64,000 nucleotides of DNA. Source: JACVRW01 sp963728495 (GTDB taxonomy: Bacteria > Actinomycetota > Thermoleophilia > Solirubrobacterales > Thermoleophilaceae). A model generated the notes under the pieces. It saw nothing but the letters and a program-made list of their open reading frames with translations, was not told the origin of the DNA and did no database searches. Made by a program: the position numbers and the translations under genes. The stretch spans positions 124,001-188,000 of the forward strand of contig CAVSKI010000011.1 in NCBI GenBank assembly GCA_963728495.1. The letters run 5' to 3'. Numbering within the stretch: the first letter of the stretch is position 1; the number at the start of each line of letters is the position of its first letter. Positions 25,002-33,362 of the stretch are shown here, piece by piece.

Positions 25002-27623
25002 ATGCCCCCCGATCGCCGCAGGATCCTCGAAGAGCGCACCCGGTACGAGCCGGGAGACGTCGAGCCGCGGGTGTTCGCGGACTGGCGTCGCGCGGGGATC
25101 TTCCATCCGAATCCCGAAGGAGACGCCGGCGAGAACTTCTCGATCGCCGTACCGCCTCCCAACGTCACGGGATCGCTGCACATGGGCCATGCCCTCAACG
25201 CCGCGATCCAGGACCTCTGCATCCGCGTGGCTCGCATGCGCGGAAAGCGCGCCAAGTGGATCTTCGGCACAGACCACGCGGGAATCGCCACCCAACGCCA
25301 GGTGGAAAAGCAGCTCGAGTCCGAGGGAACCAGCCGCGAGGCGATCGGCCGTGAGGCCTTCACCGAGCGCGTCTGGGAGTGGCGGGGCCACCACGGATCG
25401 ACGATCCTCGAGCAGTTTCAGGCTCTCGGAGCCTCGCTCGACTACGACGACGAGCGCTTCACGATGGACGACAGCTACATCCGCGCCGTCACGCTCGTCT
25501 TCGTCCGCCTGTACGAGAAGGGCCTGATCTACCGCGACAACTACCTCGTCAACTGGGACCCCGGGCTGCGAACAGCCATCTCGGACCTGGAGGTCGAGCA
25601 GCGCACGGTCGATGACACGCTCTACTCGTTCGACTATCCGCTCGAGTCGGGGTCGGGTTCGGTGACCATTGCCACCGTGCGCCCGGAGACAATGCTGGCG
25701 GACACGGCAGTCGCGGTGAATCCGAGCGACGACCGCTACTCGCGGCTGATCGGCGAGGCGGCGATCCTGCCGCTCGTGGGCCGGCGGCTGCCGATCATCG
25801 CCGACGACCACGTGGACCCGGAGTTCGGCACCGGCGCGCTGAAGATCACCCCGGGCCACGACCCCACCGACTTCGACATAGGCCGGCGTCACGGCCTCCC
25901 CGAGGTCACCGTGATCGGCGAGGACGGGCGCATCACCGACACCGCACCGGAAGCCTTCCGGGGCATGGAGATCGACGAGGCCCGCGCCGCCGTGGTGGCC
26001 GCCCTGCGCGAGCAGGGGCTCGTGTCGGGCACCCAGCCCTTTACACACGACGTGCCGCACTCCCACCGCTCGGGCCGGCGAATCGAGCCGTTGATCTCGC
26101 TCCAGTGGTTCTGTGACATGGAGCGGCTCGCGGGGGCGGCGATCGAGCCAGTGCGAGACGGGCGATTGCGTTTCCATCCCGAGAGCAAGGCGAAGGACTA
26201 CCTGGACTGGCTCGAGCGAATTCGGCCATGGTGCATCTCGCGCCAGCTCTGGTGGGGCCACCAGCTGCCGGTCTGGTACCGCGGCGAGGAGACCTACGTC
26301 GGCGTCGAGGCGCCGGAGGGCGAAGGCTGGGAGCGCGACCCCGACGTGCTCGACACCTGGTTCTCGTCGGGCCTGTGGCCCTTCGCCACGCTGGGCTGGC
26401 CCGAGCAGACCGACCAGCTGCGCGCGTTCTATCCCACCGACTTGCTCTCCACCGCGCGCGACATCATCTTCCTCTGGGTTGCGCGCATGGTCATGTTCGG
26501 GGTGGAGCTGACCGGCGAGATCCCGTTCACCGACGTGAATATCCACTCGGTGATCCAGGCCCCCGACGGGCGGCGCATGTCCAAGTCGCTGGGCACCGGC
26601 ATCGATCCACTCGATCTGACCCAGAGCTACGGGGCCGATGCGCTGCGCTTCGGTCTGCTGGCCATGTCGAGCGGCCAGGACGTGCGCTTCAACGAGGAGC
26701 GCGTCAAGCAGGGCCGCGACCTGGCGAACAAGCTGTGGAACGCGTCGCGCCTGATCCTGTTGCGCGTGACCGACACCGAGCCCGATCCCGGCGCCGCGAC
26801 CACGGTCGAGGATCGCTGGATCGTTTCGCGCCTGGAGCGGTTGACCGAGGGGGTGACCGAGCTCTACGACGGCTTTCGCTTCTCGCATGCCTCGCGCGCG
26901 CTCTACGCCGCGTTCTGGTCGGAGCTGTGCGACTGGTACCTCGAGTTGGCCAAGCCGCGCCTGTACGAGCAGGACAACCAGGCCGTCTCGGGAGTACTCC
27001 TGTGGGCGCTCGAGCGCACGCTGCGGCTGCTGCACCCGGTGATGCCGTTCGTGACCGAGGAGATCTGGGCGCTGATGCCCGAAGCGCGCGGCTCTGCCGC
27101 AAGCGCAGGGGACGGCATCCGTGAAGCGCGCGGGATGCTGGCCACGGCCGCGTGGCCCCTGCCCGACAGCGCACGAATCGACGAGGCCGCCGAGGCCGAG
27201 GTCGGGCGGCTGATAGAGGCGGTCACGGCCGTTCGGCGCTACCGCGACGAGGTCGGAGCGAAGCCCTCGGCTGCCCTCCGCGGGCGCCTGGTGGCCGACG
27301 GCTACGGCGCGACCGGCGAGCACCTGGCGCGGCTGGCCCGGCTCGAGCTCGTGGATGGAGAGGTGGAGAACGGGGATGTGCTCGCCACCGTCCCGATCCC
27401 CGGCGGCGGCGTCCAGGTGCTTCCCTCGGACGCCTTCGACCCGGCCGAGGCCGAGAAACGGCTCGCCGCGCGGCGCGAGTCCCTGCGGGCCGAGATCGAG
27501 CGCGCGGAGCGCCGGCTGGCCAACGAGAAGTTCGTGGCGCGCGCTCCCGCCGAGGTCGTGGAGGAGGAGCGGCGCAAGCTCGGCGAGTACCGCGACGCTC
27601 TGCGCCGCCTGGGCGACTCGTGA
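25002..27623 (+). CDS. valS: valyl-tRNA synthetase
   Basis: A class I aminoacyl-tRNA synthetase of 873 residues that charges tRNA-Val. The HIGH-type motif is PPNVTGSLHMGHALN near residue 48, and the KMSKS-type motif is RRMSKSLGTG near 525. The CP1 editing domain (STVRPETMLADTAVAVNP-like segment) and the C-terminal coiled coil (EAEKRLAARRESLRAEIERA) are present. The end of the previous gene lies 43 nt upstream. A CAGACT box at 24987-24992 may serve as -10. No T-box leader was seen. The folC gene overlaps its stop by 4 nt. Confidence 0.95.
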   Translation: MPPDRRRILEERTRYEPGDVEPRVFADWRRAGIFHPNPEGDAGENFSIAVPPPNVTGSLHMGHALNAAIQDLCIRVARMRGKRAKWIFGTDHAGIATQRQVEKQLESEGTSREAIGREAFTERVWEWRGHHGSTILEQFQALGASLDYDDERFTMDDSYIRAVTLVFVRLYEKGLIYRDNYLVNWDPGLRTAISDLEVEQRTVDDTLYSFDYPLESGSGSVTIATVRPETMLADTAVAVNPSDDRYSRLIGEAAILPLVGRRLPIIADDHVDPEFGTGALKITPGHDPTDFDIGRRHGLPEVTVIGEDGRITDTAPEAFRGMEIDEARAAVVAALREQGLVSGTQPFTHDVPHSHRSGRRIEPLISLQWFCDMERLAGAAIEPVRDGRLRFHPESKAKDYLDWLERIRPWCISRQLWWGHQLPVWYRGEETYVGVEAPEGEGWERDPDVLDTWFSSGLWPFATLGWPEQTDQLRAFYPTDLLSTARDIIFLWVARMVMFGVELTGEIPFTDVNIHSVIQAPDGRRMSKSLGTGIDPLDLTQSYGADALRFGLLAMSSGQDVRFNEERVKQGRDLANKLWNASRLILLRVTDTEPDPGAATTVEDRWIVSRLERLTEGVTELYDGFRFSHASRALYAAFWSELCDWYLELAKPRLYEQDNQAVSGVLLWALERTLRLLHPVMPFVTEEIWALMPEARGSAASAGDGIREARGMLATAAWPLPDSARIDEAAEAEVGRLIEAVTAVRRYRDEVGAKPSAALRGRLVADGYGATGEHLARLARLELVDGEVENGDVLATVPIPGGGVQVLPSDAFDPAEAEKRLAARRESLRAEIERAERRLANEKFVARAPAEVVEEERRKLGEYRDALRRLGDS

Positions 27624-28867
27624 ACTTCCGGCAGGCGGAGGACTACCTGCTCTCGCTGGAGCTGTTCGGCATGCGCTTCGGCCTGGACCGCATGCATCGG
27701 TTGATGACCGTGCTCGGACTGCCTCAGCGGCGCTTTGCCTCCGTGCACGTGGTGGGCACCAACGGCAAGTCGTCGACGGTGCGCTTTTGCGCCGCACTGC
27801 TGGAGCGTCACGGGCTGCGCAGCGGCAGCTACACCTCGCCCCACCTGCGCTCCTTCCGGGAGCGCATCGAGGTGAGCGAGGAGGCGGTGTCCGAGGCGGA
27901 CTTCGCGGCCGCCGTCACTCGCGCCGCGGCGGCCGCGGAGATGGTCAACCGCACCGCCGAGCCGGACAACCAGGTGACTCAGTTCGAGGCGCTCACCGCC
28001 GCCGCCTACCACGAGCTGGCCCGCCGGGGCGTGGAGGTGGCGGTGATCGAGGCGGGCCTGGGCGGGCGCTTCGACGCGACGAACGTGATTCCGTCGAAGG
28101 TGCAGGTGCTGACGTCGGTGGGCCTCGAGCACACCCGCTGGCTCGGGCCCACGCTCGAGGACATCGCGGAGGAGAAGCTTGCGGTGGTGGGCGACCGAGG
28201 CACGCTGGTCACGGGCACGCTGGATCCCGAGTCGAGAGCGGTCGCCGAGCGCGTGACGCAGGAGCGGCACGCCGCTCTGGTCGAGGTCGGCCCGGCTCCC
28301 GACCGCGGTGTGGCTCTGCGAGCGGCAGGAGGCTTTCAGCGCGAGAACTTCGCGGTCGCCGCTGCCGCCGCGGAGGCCTTTCTGGGTCGGTCACTCGACG
28401 CCCGGGCGGTGGGCGAAGCCGCCGCGGCCACGCTCGTTCCGGGCCGCGCCGAGATCGTCGCCGACCGGCCGCTCACGGTGTACGACGGCGCCCACAACCC
28501 GGCCGGAGCGCACGTGATGGCGGAGTCGCTGGAGGAGCTGCTGAGCGACCGGCGCCCACGCGTGGCCGTGATCGGCGTCCTGGAGGACAAGGACGCGGCC
28601 GGCATGCTGACGGAGCTGCTGCCCCGCTTCGATCGGATCGTCTTCACCCGCCCGCAGAATCCGCGCTCGCTCTCGCCGGCCACGCTCGCCTCGCTGGCCG
28701 AGAAGCTCGGCGGCCCACCGGCCGAGATCGTGGCCGAGCCGCGGGAAGCGGTCGAGCGCGCGCGATCACTCGCCGGCGCGGGCGGGGCGGTGCTGGCCAC
28801 CGGGTCGATCTACCTCATCGCCGACCTCGTGCGTGAGGGAGCGGACGCCAGAGCTTCCACGCTTTAG
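27620..28867 (+). CDS. folC: bifunctional folylpolyglutamate synthase / dihydrofolate synthase
   Basis: A 415-residue Mur-ligase-type enzyme that adds glutamate to folates (and to dihydropteroate). Motifs: the P-loop HVVGTNGKSSTVRF (Lys50), YTSPHLRSFRERI, VIEAGLGGRFDATNV, ENFAVAAAAAEAF, and VYDGAHNPAGAHVM. The GTG start overlaps the valS stop (GTGA), which indicates translational coupling. The valS-folC order is common in Gram-positive bacteria. Confidence 0.93.
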   Translation: MNFRQAEDYLLSLELFGMRFGLDRMHRLMTVLGLPQRRFASVHVVGTNGKSSTVRFCAALLERHGLRSGSYTSPHLRSFRERIEVSEEAVSEADFAAAVTRAAAAAEMVNRTAEPDNQVTQFEALTAAAYHELARRGVEVAVIEAGLGGRFDATNVIPSKVQVLTSVGLEHTRWLGPTLEDIAEEKLAVVGDRGTLVTGTLDPESRAVAERVTQERHAALVEVGPAPDRGVALRAAGGFQRENFAVAAAAAEAFLGRSLDARAVGEAAAATLVPGRAEIVADRPLTVYDGAHNPAGAHVMAESLEELLSDRRPRVAVIGVLEDKDAAGMLTELLPRFDRIVFTRPQNPRSLSPATLASLAEKLGGPPAEIVAEPREAVERARSLAGAGGAVLATGSIYLIADLVREGADARASTL

Positions 28868-28878
28868 GGTTACCCCCG

Positions 28879-28995
28879 ATGGACGGTGACGGTCCCCGTT
28901 TCGGCGCAATGATCGGCCTCGTGGCCATCGTCGTGGCCACCGTCATCCTCGTTTTCTTCGGCATCGGCTACCTGCTCGGCCGCGTTTTCCTCTAA
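28879..28995 (+). CDS. 38-residue single-span membrane protein
   Basis: A tiny ORF reads MDGDGPRFGAMIGLVAIVVA and continues TVILVFFGIGYLLGRVFL. Residues 10-36 form one strong membrane helix with a Gly-rich end. It sits in the gap between folC and the zinc-ribbon gene. A -10 box TAGGGT (28865-28870) ends 8 nt before the ATG, the same leaderless layout seen at other genes here. The function is unknown. Confidence 0.65.
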   Translation: MDGDGPRFGAMIGLVAIVVATVILVFFGIGYLLGRVFL

Positions 28996-29030
28996 AGACG
29001 CGCCGACCCGACGGCTACACTCGCCCTCGC

Positions 29031-29645
29031 ATGGCCCCTCTCGCCATTTTCGGCATCGAAAACGACGCGCTGAACCTCGCAGTCAACGTGCTGATCCTGG
29101 TTCTCGTGGTGATCTGGCTCGCGCTGGTCTATTGGACCTACGCGGACGCCCGGCGGCGCATCGGGGATCCGCTGCTCGTGGCCTGTGCCACGGCGGCGTC
29201 GCTGTTCCCGTTCGTCGGGACGGTCGTCTACCTGATCGTCCGCCCGCCCGAATACCTGGAAGACGTTCGCGAGCGCGAGCTCGAGATCCAGGCCGCCGAG
29301 GCTCGGCTTCAGAGCCTGCAGCACGAGCATTGCCAGTACTGCGGCTTCGAGGTGGAGGGCGACTTCCTGCGCTGCCCGAGCTGCCTGCGGCGGCTCAAGG
29401 AGCCGTGCAGCGTGTGCGCCAAGCCGCTGGACCCGCGCTGGAAGATCTGCCCCTACTGCGAAGCCGAGGTGGGCCAGGCGCCGGCCGAACCGCGCCGGAC
29501 CCGGCCACGACGCGCGGCGGCCGCCGGACAGGCCCGGCAGTCGGCGCCGCGCGCGAGCGCACCGCGAGCCGCCCGGCCGCCTGAGGGCGGCTCCGTCGAG
29601 CGGCCCGCCCGGGCTCAGCGCGAGCGCCCGCCCTCCGCCGGCTGA
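29031..29645 (+). CDS. membrane-anchored double zinc ribbon protein
   Basis: A 204-residue protein. Two membrane helices (about residues 14-35 and 48-68) are followed by a helical linker and then two zinc ribbons: CQYCGFEVEGDFLRCPSC and CSVCAKPLDPRWKICPYC. The C-terminal 60 residues are a disordered Arg/Ala/Pro tail. The topology suggests the ribbons face the cytoplasm and could bind nucleic acid or a partner protein. A TACACT box (29016-29021) lies 9 nt before the ATG. Its stop shares one base with the ndk start codon (TGATG), so the two are coupled. Confidence 0.78.
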   Translation: MAPLAIFGIENDALNLAVNVLILVLVVIWLALVYWTYADARRRIGDPLLVACATAASLFPFVGTVVYLIVRPPEYLEDVRERELEIQAAEARLQSLQHEHCQYCGFEVEGDFLRCPSCLRRLKEPCSVCAKPLDPRWKICPYCEAEVGQAPAEPRRTRPRRAAAAGQARQSAPRASAPRAARPPEGGSVERPARAQRERPPSAG

Positions 29646-30049
29646 TGGAACGCACCCTCATCCTGGTGAAGCCGGACGCGTTCGAGCGCAGCCTGACCGG
29701 CGAGATCCTCGCTCGCTTCGAGCGCAAGGGCCTCACGATCGCCGCCATGAAGCACATGCTCGTCGAGCGCGAGCTCGCCGAGCAGCACTACGACGAGCAC
29801 AGCGGGAAGCCGTTCTTCGAGTCGTTGGTCAACTTCATCACCAGCGGGCATCTGGTCGCGCTGGTGCTGGAGGGGCACGAGGCGATCACCGCCGCCAGGC
29901 AGGTGATTGGTGCGACCAACCCGCTCGAGGCGTCGCCCGGCTCGATCAGGGGCGAGTTCGGCCTCGAGGTCCAGACGAACCTCGTCCACGGCTCTGATTC
30001 CCCCGAGTCCGCCGCGCGCGAGATCGGGCTCTTCTTTCCCGAGCTTTGA
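29645..30049 (+). CDS. ndk: nucleoside diphosphate kinase
   Basis: A 134-residue NDP kinase that equilibrates nucleoside di- and triphosphates through a phospho-histidine. It begins ERTLILVKPDAFERSLTG; the active-site segment is NLVHGSDSPESAAREI, in which His carries the phosphate. Length and motif order are normal. It is coupled to the zinc-ribbon gene upstream and overlaps maf by 4 nt (TTGA). Confidence 0.95.
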   Translation: MERTLILVKPDAFERSLTGEILARFERKGLTIAAMKHMLVERELAEQHYDEHSGKPFFESLVNFITSGHLVALVLEGHEAITAARQVIGATNPLEASPGSIRGEFGLEVQTNLVHGSDSPESAAREIGLFFPEL

Positions 30050-30627
30050 TCCGCCGTGCACGAGGGCGCGGGCCGGCGCGCGCCGGAGTGGTTCTGGCTT
30101 CGGCTTCGCCGCAGCGACGGGCGATTCTCGAGCAGCTGGGAATCGACTTTCGCGTGGAGGCGCCTGACGTAGAAGAGCTCAACCAGGGCGATCCGCGCGA
30201 GACTGTGGCCGAGAACGCGCGACGCAAGGTGCGCGCGAGCAACGCCCCGGAACGGGTCCTGGGCGTGGACACCGCGGTCGTGCTCGAAGGACGCCTCTTC
30301 GGCAAGCCGCGCGACGCCGCCGAGGCCGCGAGCTTTCTCAGGACTCTGTCCGGTCGCACTCACGAGGTGATGAGCGGAATCGCACTGCGCGAGACCGATG
30401 GCCGCGAGCTCGTGGATGTTGCCGTGACGCTGGTGCGGATGCGCTCTCTCGGGGCCTCACTGCTCGACTGGTACCTGGCCACCGGGGAATGGGCCGGACG
30501 GGCGGGCGGCTACGCGATCCAGGGCAAGGGAGCGGCGCTCGTGGACGAGATCGAGGGCGACTACACCAACGTCGTAGGCCTGCCCGTGCCCACGCTGCTC
30601 CGCCTCGCTCCCGATTTGATCCGCTAG
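30046..30627 (+). CDS. maf: Maf family nucleotide pyrophosphatase
   Basis: A 193-residue house-cleaning nucleotide pyrophosphatase (septum-formation-inhibitor Maf family). The family signature LASASPQRRAILEQLGIDF is near residue 18; ENARRKV, GVDTAVVLEGRLFGKP, GRTHEVMSG and GGYAIQGKGA follow. The TTG start overlaps the ndk stop. The gene precedes the mre operon, an order seen in many bacteria. It likely hydrolyses non-canonical or methylated NTPs. Confidence 0.9.
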   Translation: MIRRARGRGPARAGVVLASASPQRRAILEQLGIDFRVEAPDVEELNQGDPRETVAENARRKVRASNAPERVLGVDTAVVLEGRLFGKPRDAAEAASFLRTLSGRTHEVMSGIALRETDGRELVDVAVTLVRMRSLGASLLDWYLATGEWAGRAGGYAIQGKGAALVDEIEGDYTNVVGLPVPTLLRLAPDLIR

Positions 30628-30677
30628 GCGGGCCAAATGCAGGCTTTTCGTGCGCTTCGGCACAGGCCCTGCAGCCC

Positions 30678-30705
30678 TTGCCGGTCGGCCTTCGCCCGCT
30701 AGACT
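30678..30705 (+). promoter_or_regulatory. promoter of the mre operon
   Basis: TTGCCG (30678-30683) and TAGACT (30700-30705) form a -35/-10 pair with a 16-bp spacer, about 100 nt before the mreB ATG. The -10 is flanked by the inverted repeat GCCCGC / GCGGGC (30694-30711), so it lies in the loop of a potential hairpin and could also be an operator dyad. Confidence 0.55.
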
Positions 30706-30806
30706 GCGGGCTTCGCTGGGCGCAGCCCCAACGCGTCCGGTTTCCCGTCCGGGCACAGCCACGCCGTGCTGCCGCCCCGGCACCTATCCTCATTTTCCAG
30801 GCACGA

Positions 30807-31853
30807 ATGGGCTTTTTCTCCTACCTCACCGGCATGGGCGGCCGCGACATGGCCGTCGATCTCGGCACCGCCAACACCCTCGTTTACGTGCGGGGACGCG
30901 GAATCGTGCTCTCAGAGCCGTCCGTGGTGGCGATCGATTCGCGCACCAGCGAGGTGCATGCGGTGGGCATCGAGGCCAAGCGAATGCTGGGCCGGACCCC
31001 GGGCACGATCCAGGCGATCCGCCCACTCAAGGACGGCGTGATCGCCGACTTCGACGTGACGGAGCAGATGCTGCGCCACTTCATCCAGAAGGTGCACCAG
31101 AACCGCTGGGCGCATCCTCGGGTGGTGGTCTGCGTTCCGTCGGGAGTGACCGGGGTGGAGAAGCGGGCGGTCGAGGAGGCCTGCCTGTCCGCCGGCGCCC
31201 GCCAGGCCTACCTGATCGAAGAGCCCATGGCGGCCGCCATCGGCGCCGGGCTGCCGGTCGGGGAGCCCACCGGCAACATGGTGGTCGACATCGGCGGCGG
31301 CACGAGCGAGGTCGCGGTGATCTCGCTCGGCGGGATCGTGGTGTCACAGTCGATCCGCATCGGCGGCGACGAGCTCGACGAAGCGATCATCAACTACGTC
31401 AAGCGCGAGTACAAGCTGATGATCGGCCAGCAGACGGCCGAAGAGGTGAAGCTGGAGATCGGCTCTGCCTTTCCGCTCGACGAGGAGGTCCAGGCGGAGA
31501 TCCGCGGGCGCGACCTCGTCTCCGGCCTGCCCAAGACGATCGTGCTCACCAGCGAAGAGGTGCGCATGGCGCTCGAGGAGCCGCTCCAGCAGATCATCGA
31601 TGCGGTCAAGGAGACGCTTGACCGCACCCCGCCCGAGCTCGCCTCGGACATCATGGACCGCGGCATCATGCTCGCCGGCGGCGGGGCGCTCTTGCAGGCG
31701 CTGGACGAGCGCCTGCGCGACGAGACCCAGATGCCGGCCCACCTGGCCGAGTCACCGCTCACCTGCGTGGCGGTGGGCTCAGGTCGCAGCCTCGAGGAGT
31801 TCGAGGCCATTCATCGCAGCAACAAGAATTCCCGAACGAGCCGGCGTCGCTAA
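30807..31853 (+). CDS. mreB: rod shape-determining protein MreB
   Basis: A 348-residue bacterial actin. Phosphate-binding and nucleotide motifs are clear: MAVDLGTANTLVYVRGRG, VVVCVPSGVTGVEKRAV, EEPMAAAIGAGLPV, MVVDIGGGTSEVAVISLGGI and GIMLAGGGALLQALDERL. MreB filaments guide lateral-wall synthesis through MreC, MreD, RodA and PBP2, all encoded next. The N-terminal SYLTGMGGRD may be the short membrane-associating extension. The ATG at 30807 gives the usual length. Confidence 0.96.
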   Translation: MGFFSYLTGMGGRDMAVDLGTANTLVYVRGRGIVLSEPSVVAIDSRTSEVHAVGIEAKRMLGRTPGTIQAIRPLKDGVIADFDVTEQMLRHFIQKVHQNRWAHPRVVVCVPSGVTGVEKRAVEEACLSAGARQAYLIEEPMAAAIGAGLPVGEPTGNMVVDIGGGTSEVAVISLGGIVVSQSIRIGGDELDEAIINYVKREYKLMIGQQTAEEVKLEIGSAFPLDEEVQAEIRGRDLVSGLPKTIVLTSEEVRMALEEPLQQIIDAVKETLDRTPPELASDIMDRGIMLAGGGALLQALDERLRDETQMPAHLAESPLTCVAVGSGRSLEEFEAIHRSNKNSRTSRRR

Positions 31854-31886
31854 CCCGGCGGGCGGCCGCCGGCCGGGGGTCTCGAG

Positions 31887-32780
31887 ATGTACGACCGGAA
31901 AACCATCCGCAGAAGGCGGGCGGTACTCGCCGTCTTCATTGCGCTCTCGATCGTGATTCTCACCGCCTACTTCGGCGAGTCGCGCGGCGGTGCCTTTCAC
32001 ACCCTTCAGCGCGGGGCCCAGGAGACGTTCGCGCCGATCGAGACGGGGGCCAGCAGTGCTCTCAAGCCCTTCCGCGATTTCGTCGGCTGGACTGGCGACA
32101 CGATCGACGCCAAGGATCAGAACACCGAGCTCAAGGACGAGGTCGAGCGCCTGCGCACGGATCTCGCCGAGGCCCAGACTTCTCTGCGCGACGCCAATCA
32201 GCTCAAGGCGATTCGCAACCTCCATCAGGAGAACTACTTCCCCACCTCAACCCAGCCGGTGACCGCTCGCGTGATCGCGAAGTCGCCGACCGTCTGGTAT
32301 TCGAGCGTCAAGATCGACAAGGGCTCGAACGACGGCGTGCGCGTAAACCACCCCGTGATTGCGGCGGGCGGGCTTGCCGGCAAGGTGATAAGCGCCACCG
32401 GCGGCACGGCTGAGGTGCGATTGATCACCGATGGTGAGAGTGGAGTGTCGGCGCAGGTGTTCCCGCAGGGCGTGACCGGCGTGGTCCGGCCCCAGGTCGG
32501 CAATCCCAACGACCTGCTGCTCGAGAACGTCGAGAGCGGCCGGCGGGTGACCGAGCGCACGCTCGTGATCACGTCGGGCTTCACGTCGCTGAAGGGTGAG
32601 TCGCTGTTTCCCCGCGGCATCCCCATCGGCCGCGTGACGGAGGTCGACTTCGACGAGCTGGAGACCTACCAGCGCGTTCACATCAAGCCCTTCGCGGACC
32701 TGCGAAGGGTTGACGTGGTGGAGGTTCTCACGCGGCGTGGCGTGGCCCAGGAGGCCTCGCTGGCAGGTAGCGGCGGATGA
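31887..32780 (+). CDS. mreC: rod shape-determining protein MreC
   Basis: A 297-residue bitopic protein. The cytoplasmic start is basic (DRKTIRRRRAV), a membrane helix follows at about 13-30, and a coiled coil at 70-110 (ELKDEVERLRTDLAEAQTSL) leads into the MreC beta-barrel domain (ITSGFTSLKGESLFPRGIPI). It links MreB to the periplasmic or wall-side synthases. The mreD gene starts inside its stop codon region (4-nt overlap). Confidence 0.93.
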   Translation: MYDRKTIRRRRAVLAVFIALSIVILTAYFGESRGGAFHTLQRGAQETFAPIETGASSALKPFRDFVGWTGDTIDAKDQNTELKDEVERLRTDLAEAQTSLRDANQLKAIRNLHQENYFPTSTQPVTARVIAKSPTVWYSSVKIDKGSNDGVRVNHPVIAAGGLAGKVISATGGTAEVRLITDGESGVSAQVFPQGVTGVVRPQVGNPNDLLLENVESGRRVTERTLVITSGFTSLKGESLFPRGIPIGRVTEVDFDELETYQRVHIKPFADLRRVDVVEVLTRRGVAQEASLAGSGG

Positions 32781-33355
32781 TCCTCTCCGTCGGAGCCTTT
32801 CTCCGGGTCGGTCTGCTCCTGCTCGTGGCCGTGGTGTTGCAGCTGTCGGCGCTCAGCCAGATCGGCATTCTGGGCGGCCATGCCGACGTGGTCGTGCTGG
32901 TGGTGGCGGCGGTGGCCTTCTACGGCGGGGCCATCTCGGGCTCGGCGGCCGGCTTTGCCGCAGGCCTGCTGCTCGATCTGCTCACCGGCGCGACCATGGG
33001 CGCCTCGTCGCTGGTGCTGACCGCGGTCGGCTACGCCGTCGGGCGCTTTCGCGAGCTTCGCGATCCCAGCCACGGCCTGCTGCCGATCGCGGTGGGCGCT
33101 GCCGCTACGGCCGGCTGGGTGCTGGGTTTCGCCACCGTAGCGCTGATGCTCGACATCGGCGCTCGCGTCAGCCCACTCGTCATCCGCGACATGATCGTGA
33201 CCATCCTCCTCAACGCACTGCTCGCCCTGCCGGTGTTCACCGGCGTACGCAAGCTGCTGCGTCCCGCGCTCGCCGTGGACCCGCTCGAGCTGCGCAAGCG
33301 CCGGCGCCCACCGCGCGAGGCGGGCCCGCTCGGCCTGCGCGGCCTGGAGGTCTGA
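32777..33355 (+). CDS. mreD: rod shape-determining protein MreD
   Basis: A 192-residue integral membrane protein with five or six hydrophobic helices. Its position between mreC and mrdA and segments such as ISGSAAGFAAGLLLDLLTGA and LVLTAVGYAVGRFREL fit MreD. The C-terminus is a basic cytoplasmic tail. The GTG/ATG overlap with mreC indicates coupled translation. Confidence 0.88.
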   Translation: MILSVGAFLRVGLLLLVAVVLQLSALSQIGILGGHADVVVLVVAAVAFYGGAISGSAAGFAAGLLLDLLTGATMGASSLVLTAVGYAVGRFRELRDPSHGLLPIAVGAAATAGWVLGFATVALMLDIGARVSPLVIRDMIVTILLNALLALPVFTGVRKLLRPALAVDPLELRKRRRPPREAGPLGLRGLEV

Positions 33356-33362
33356 CGGGGCG

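Noticed and set aside
25002..27623. T-box regulation of valS
   Set aside because: The gap to the previous gene is only 43 nt and no specifier loop or antiterminator can be folded.
24927..27797. A 956-codon minus-strand frame opposite valS
   Set aside because: Antisense shadow of valS. Codon bias in this G+C range leaves such frames open; composition and motifs belong to valS.
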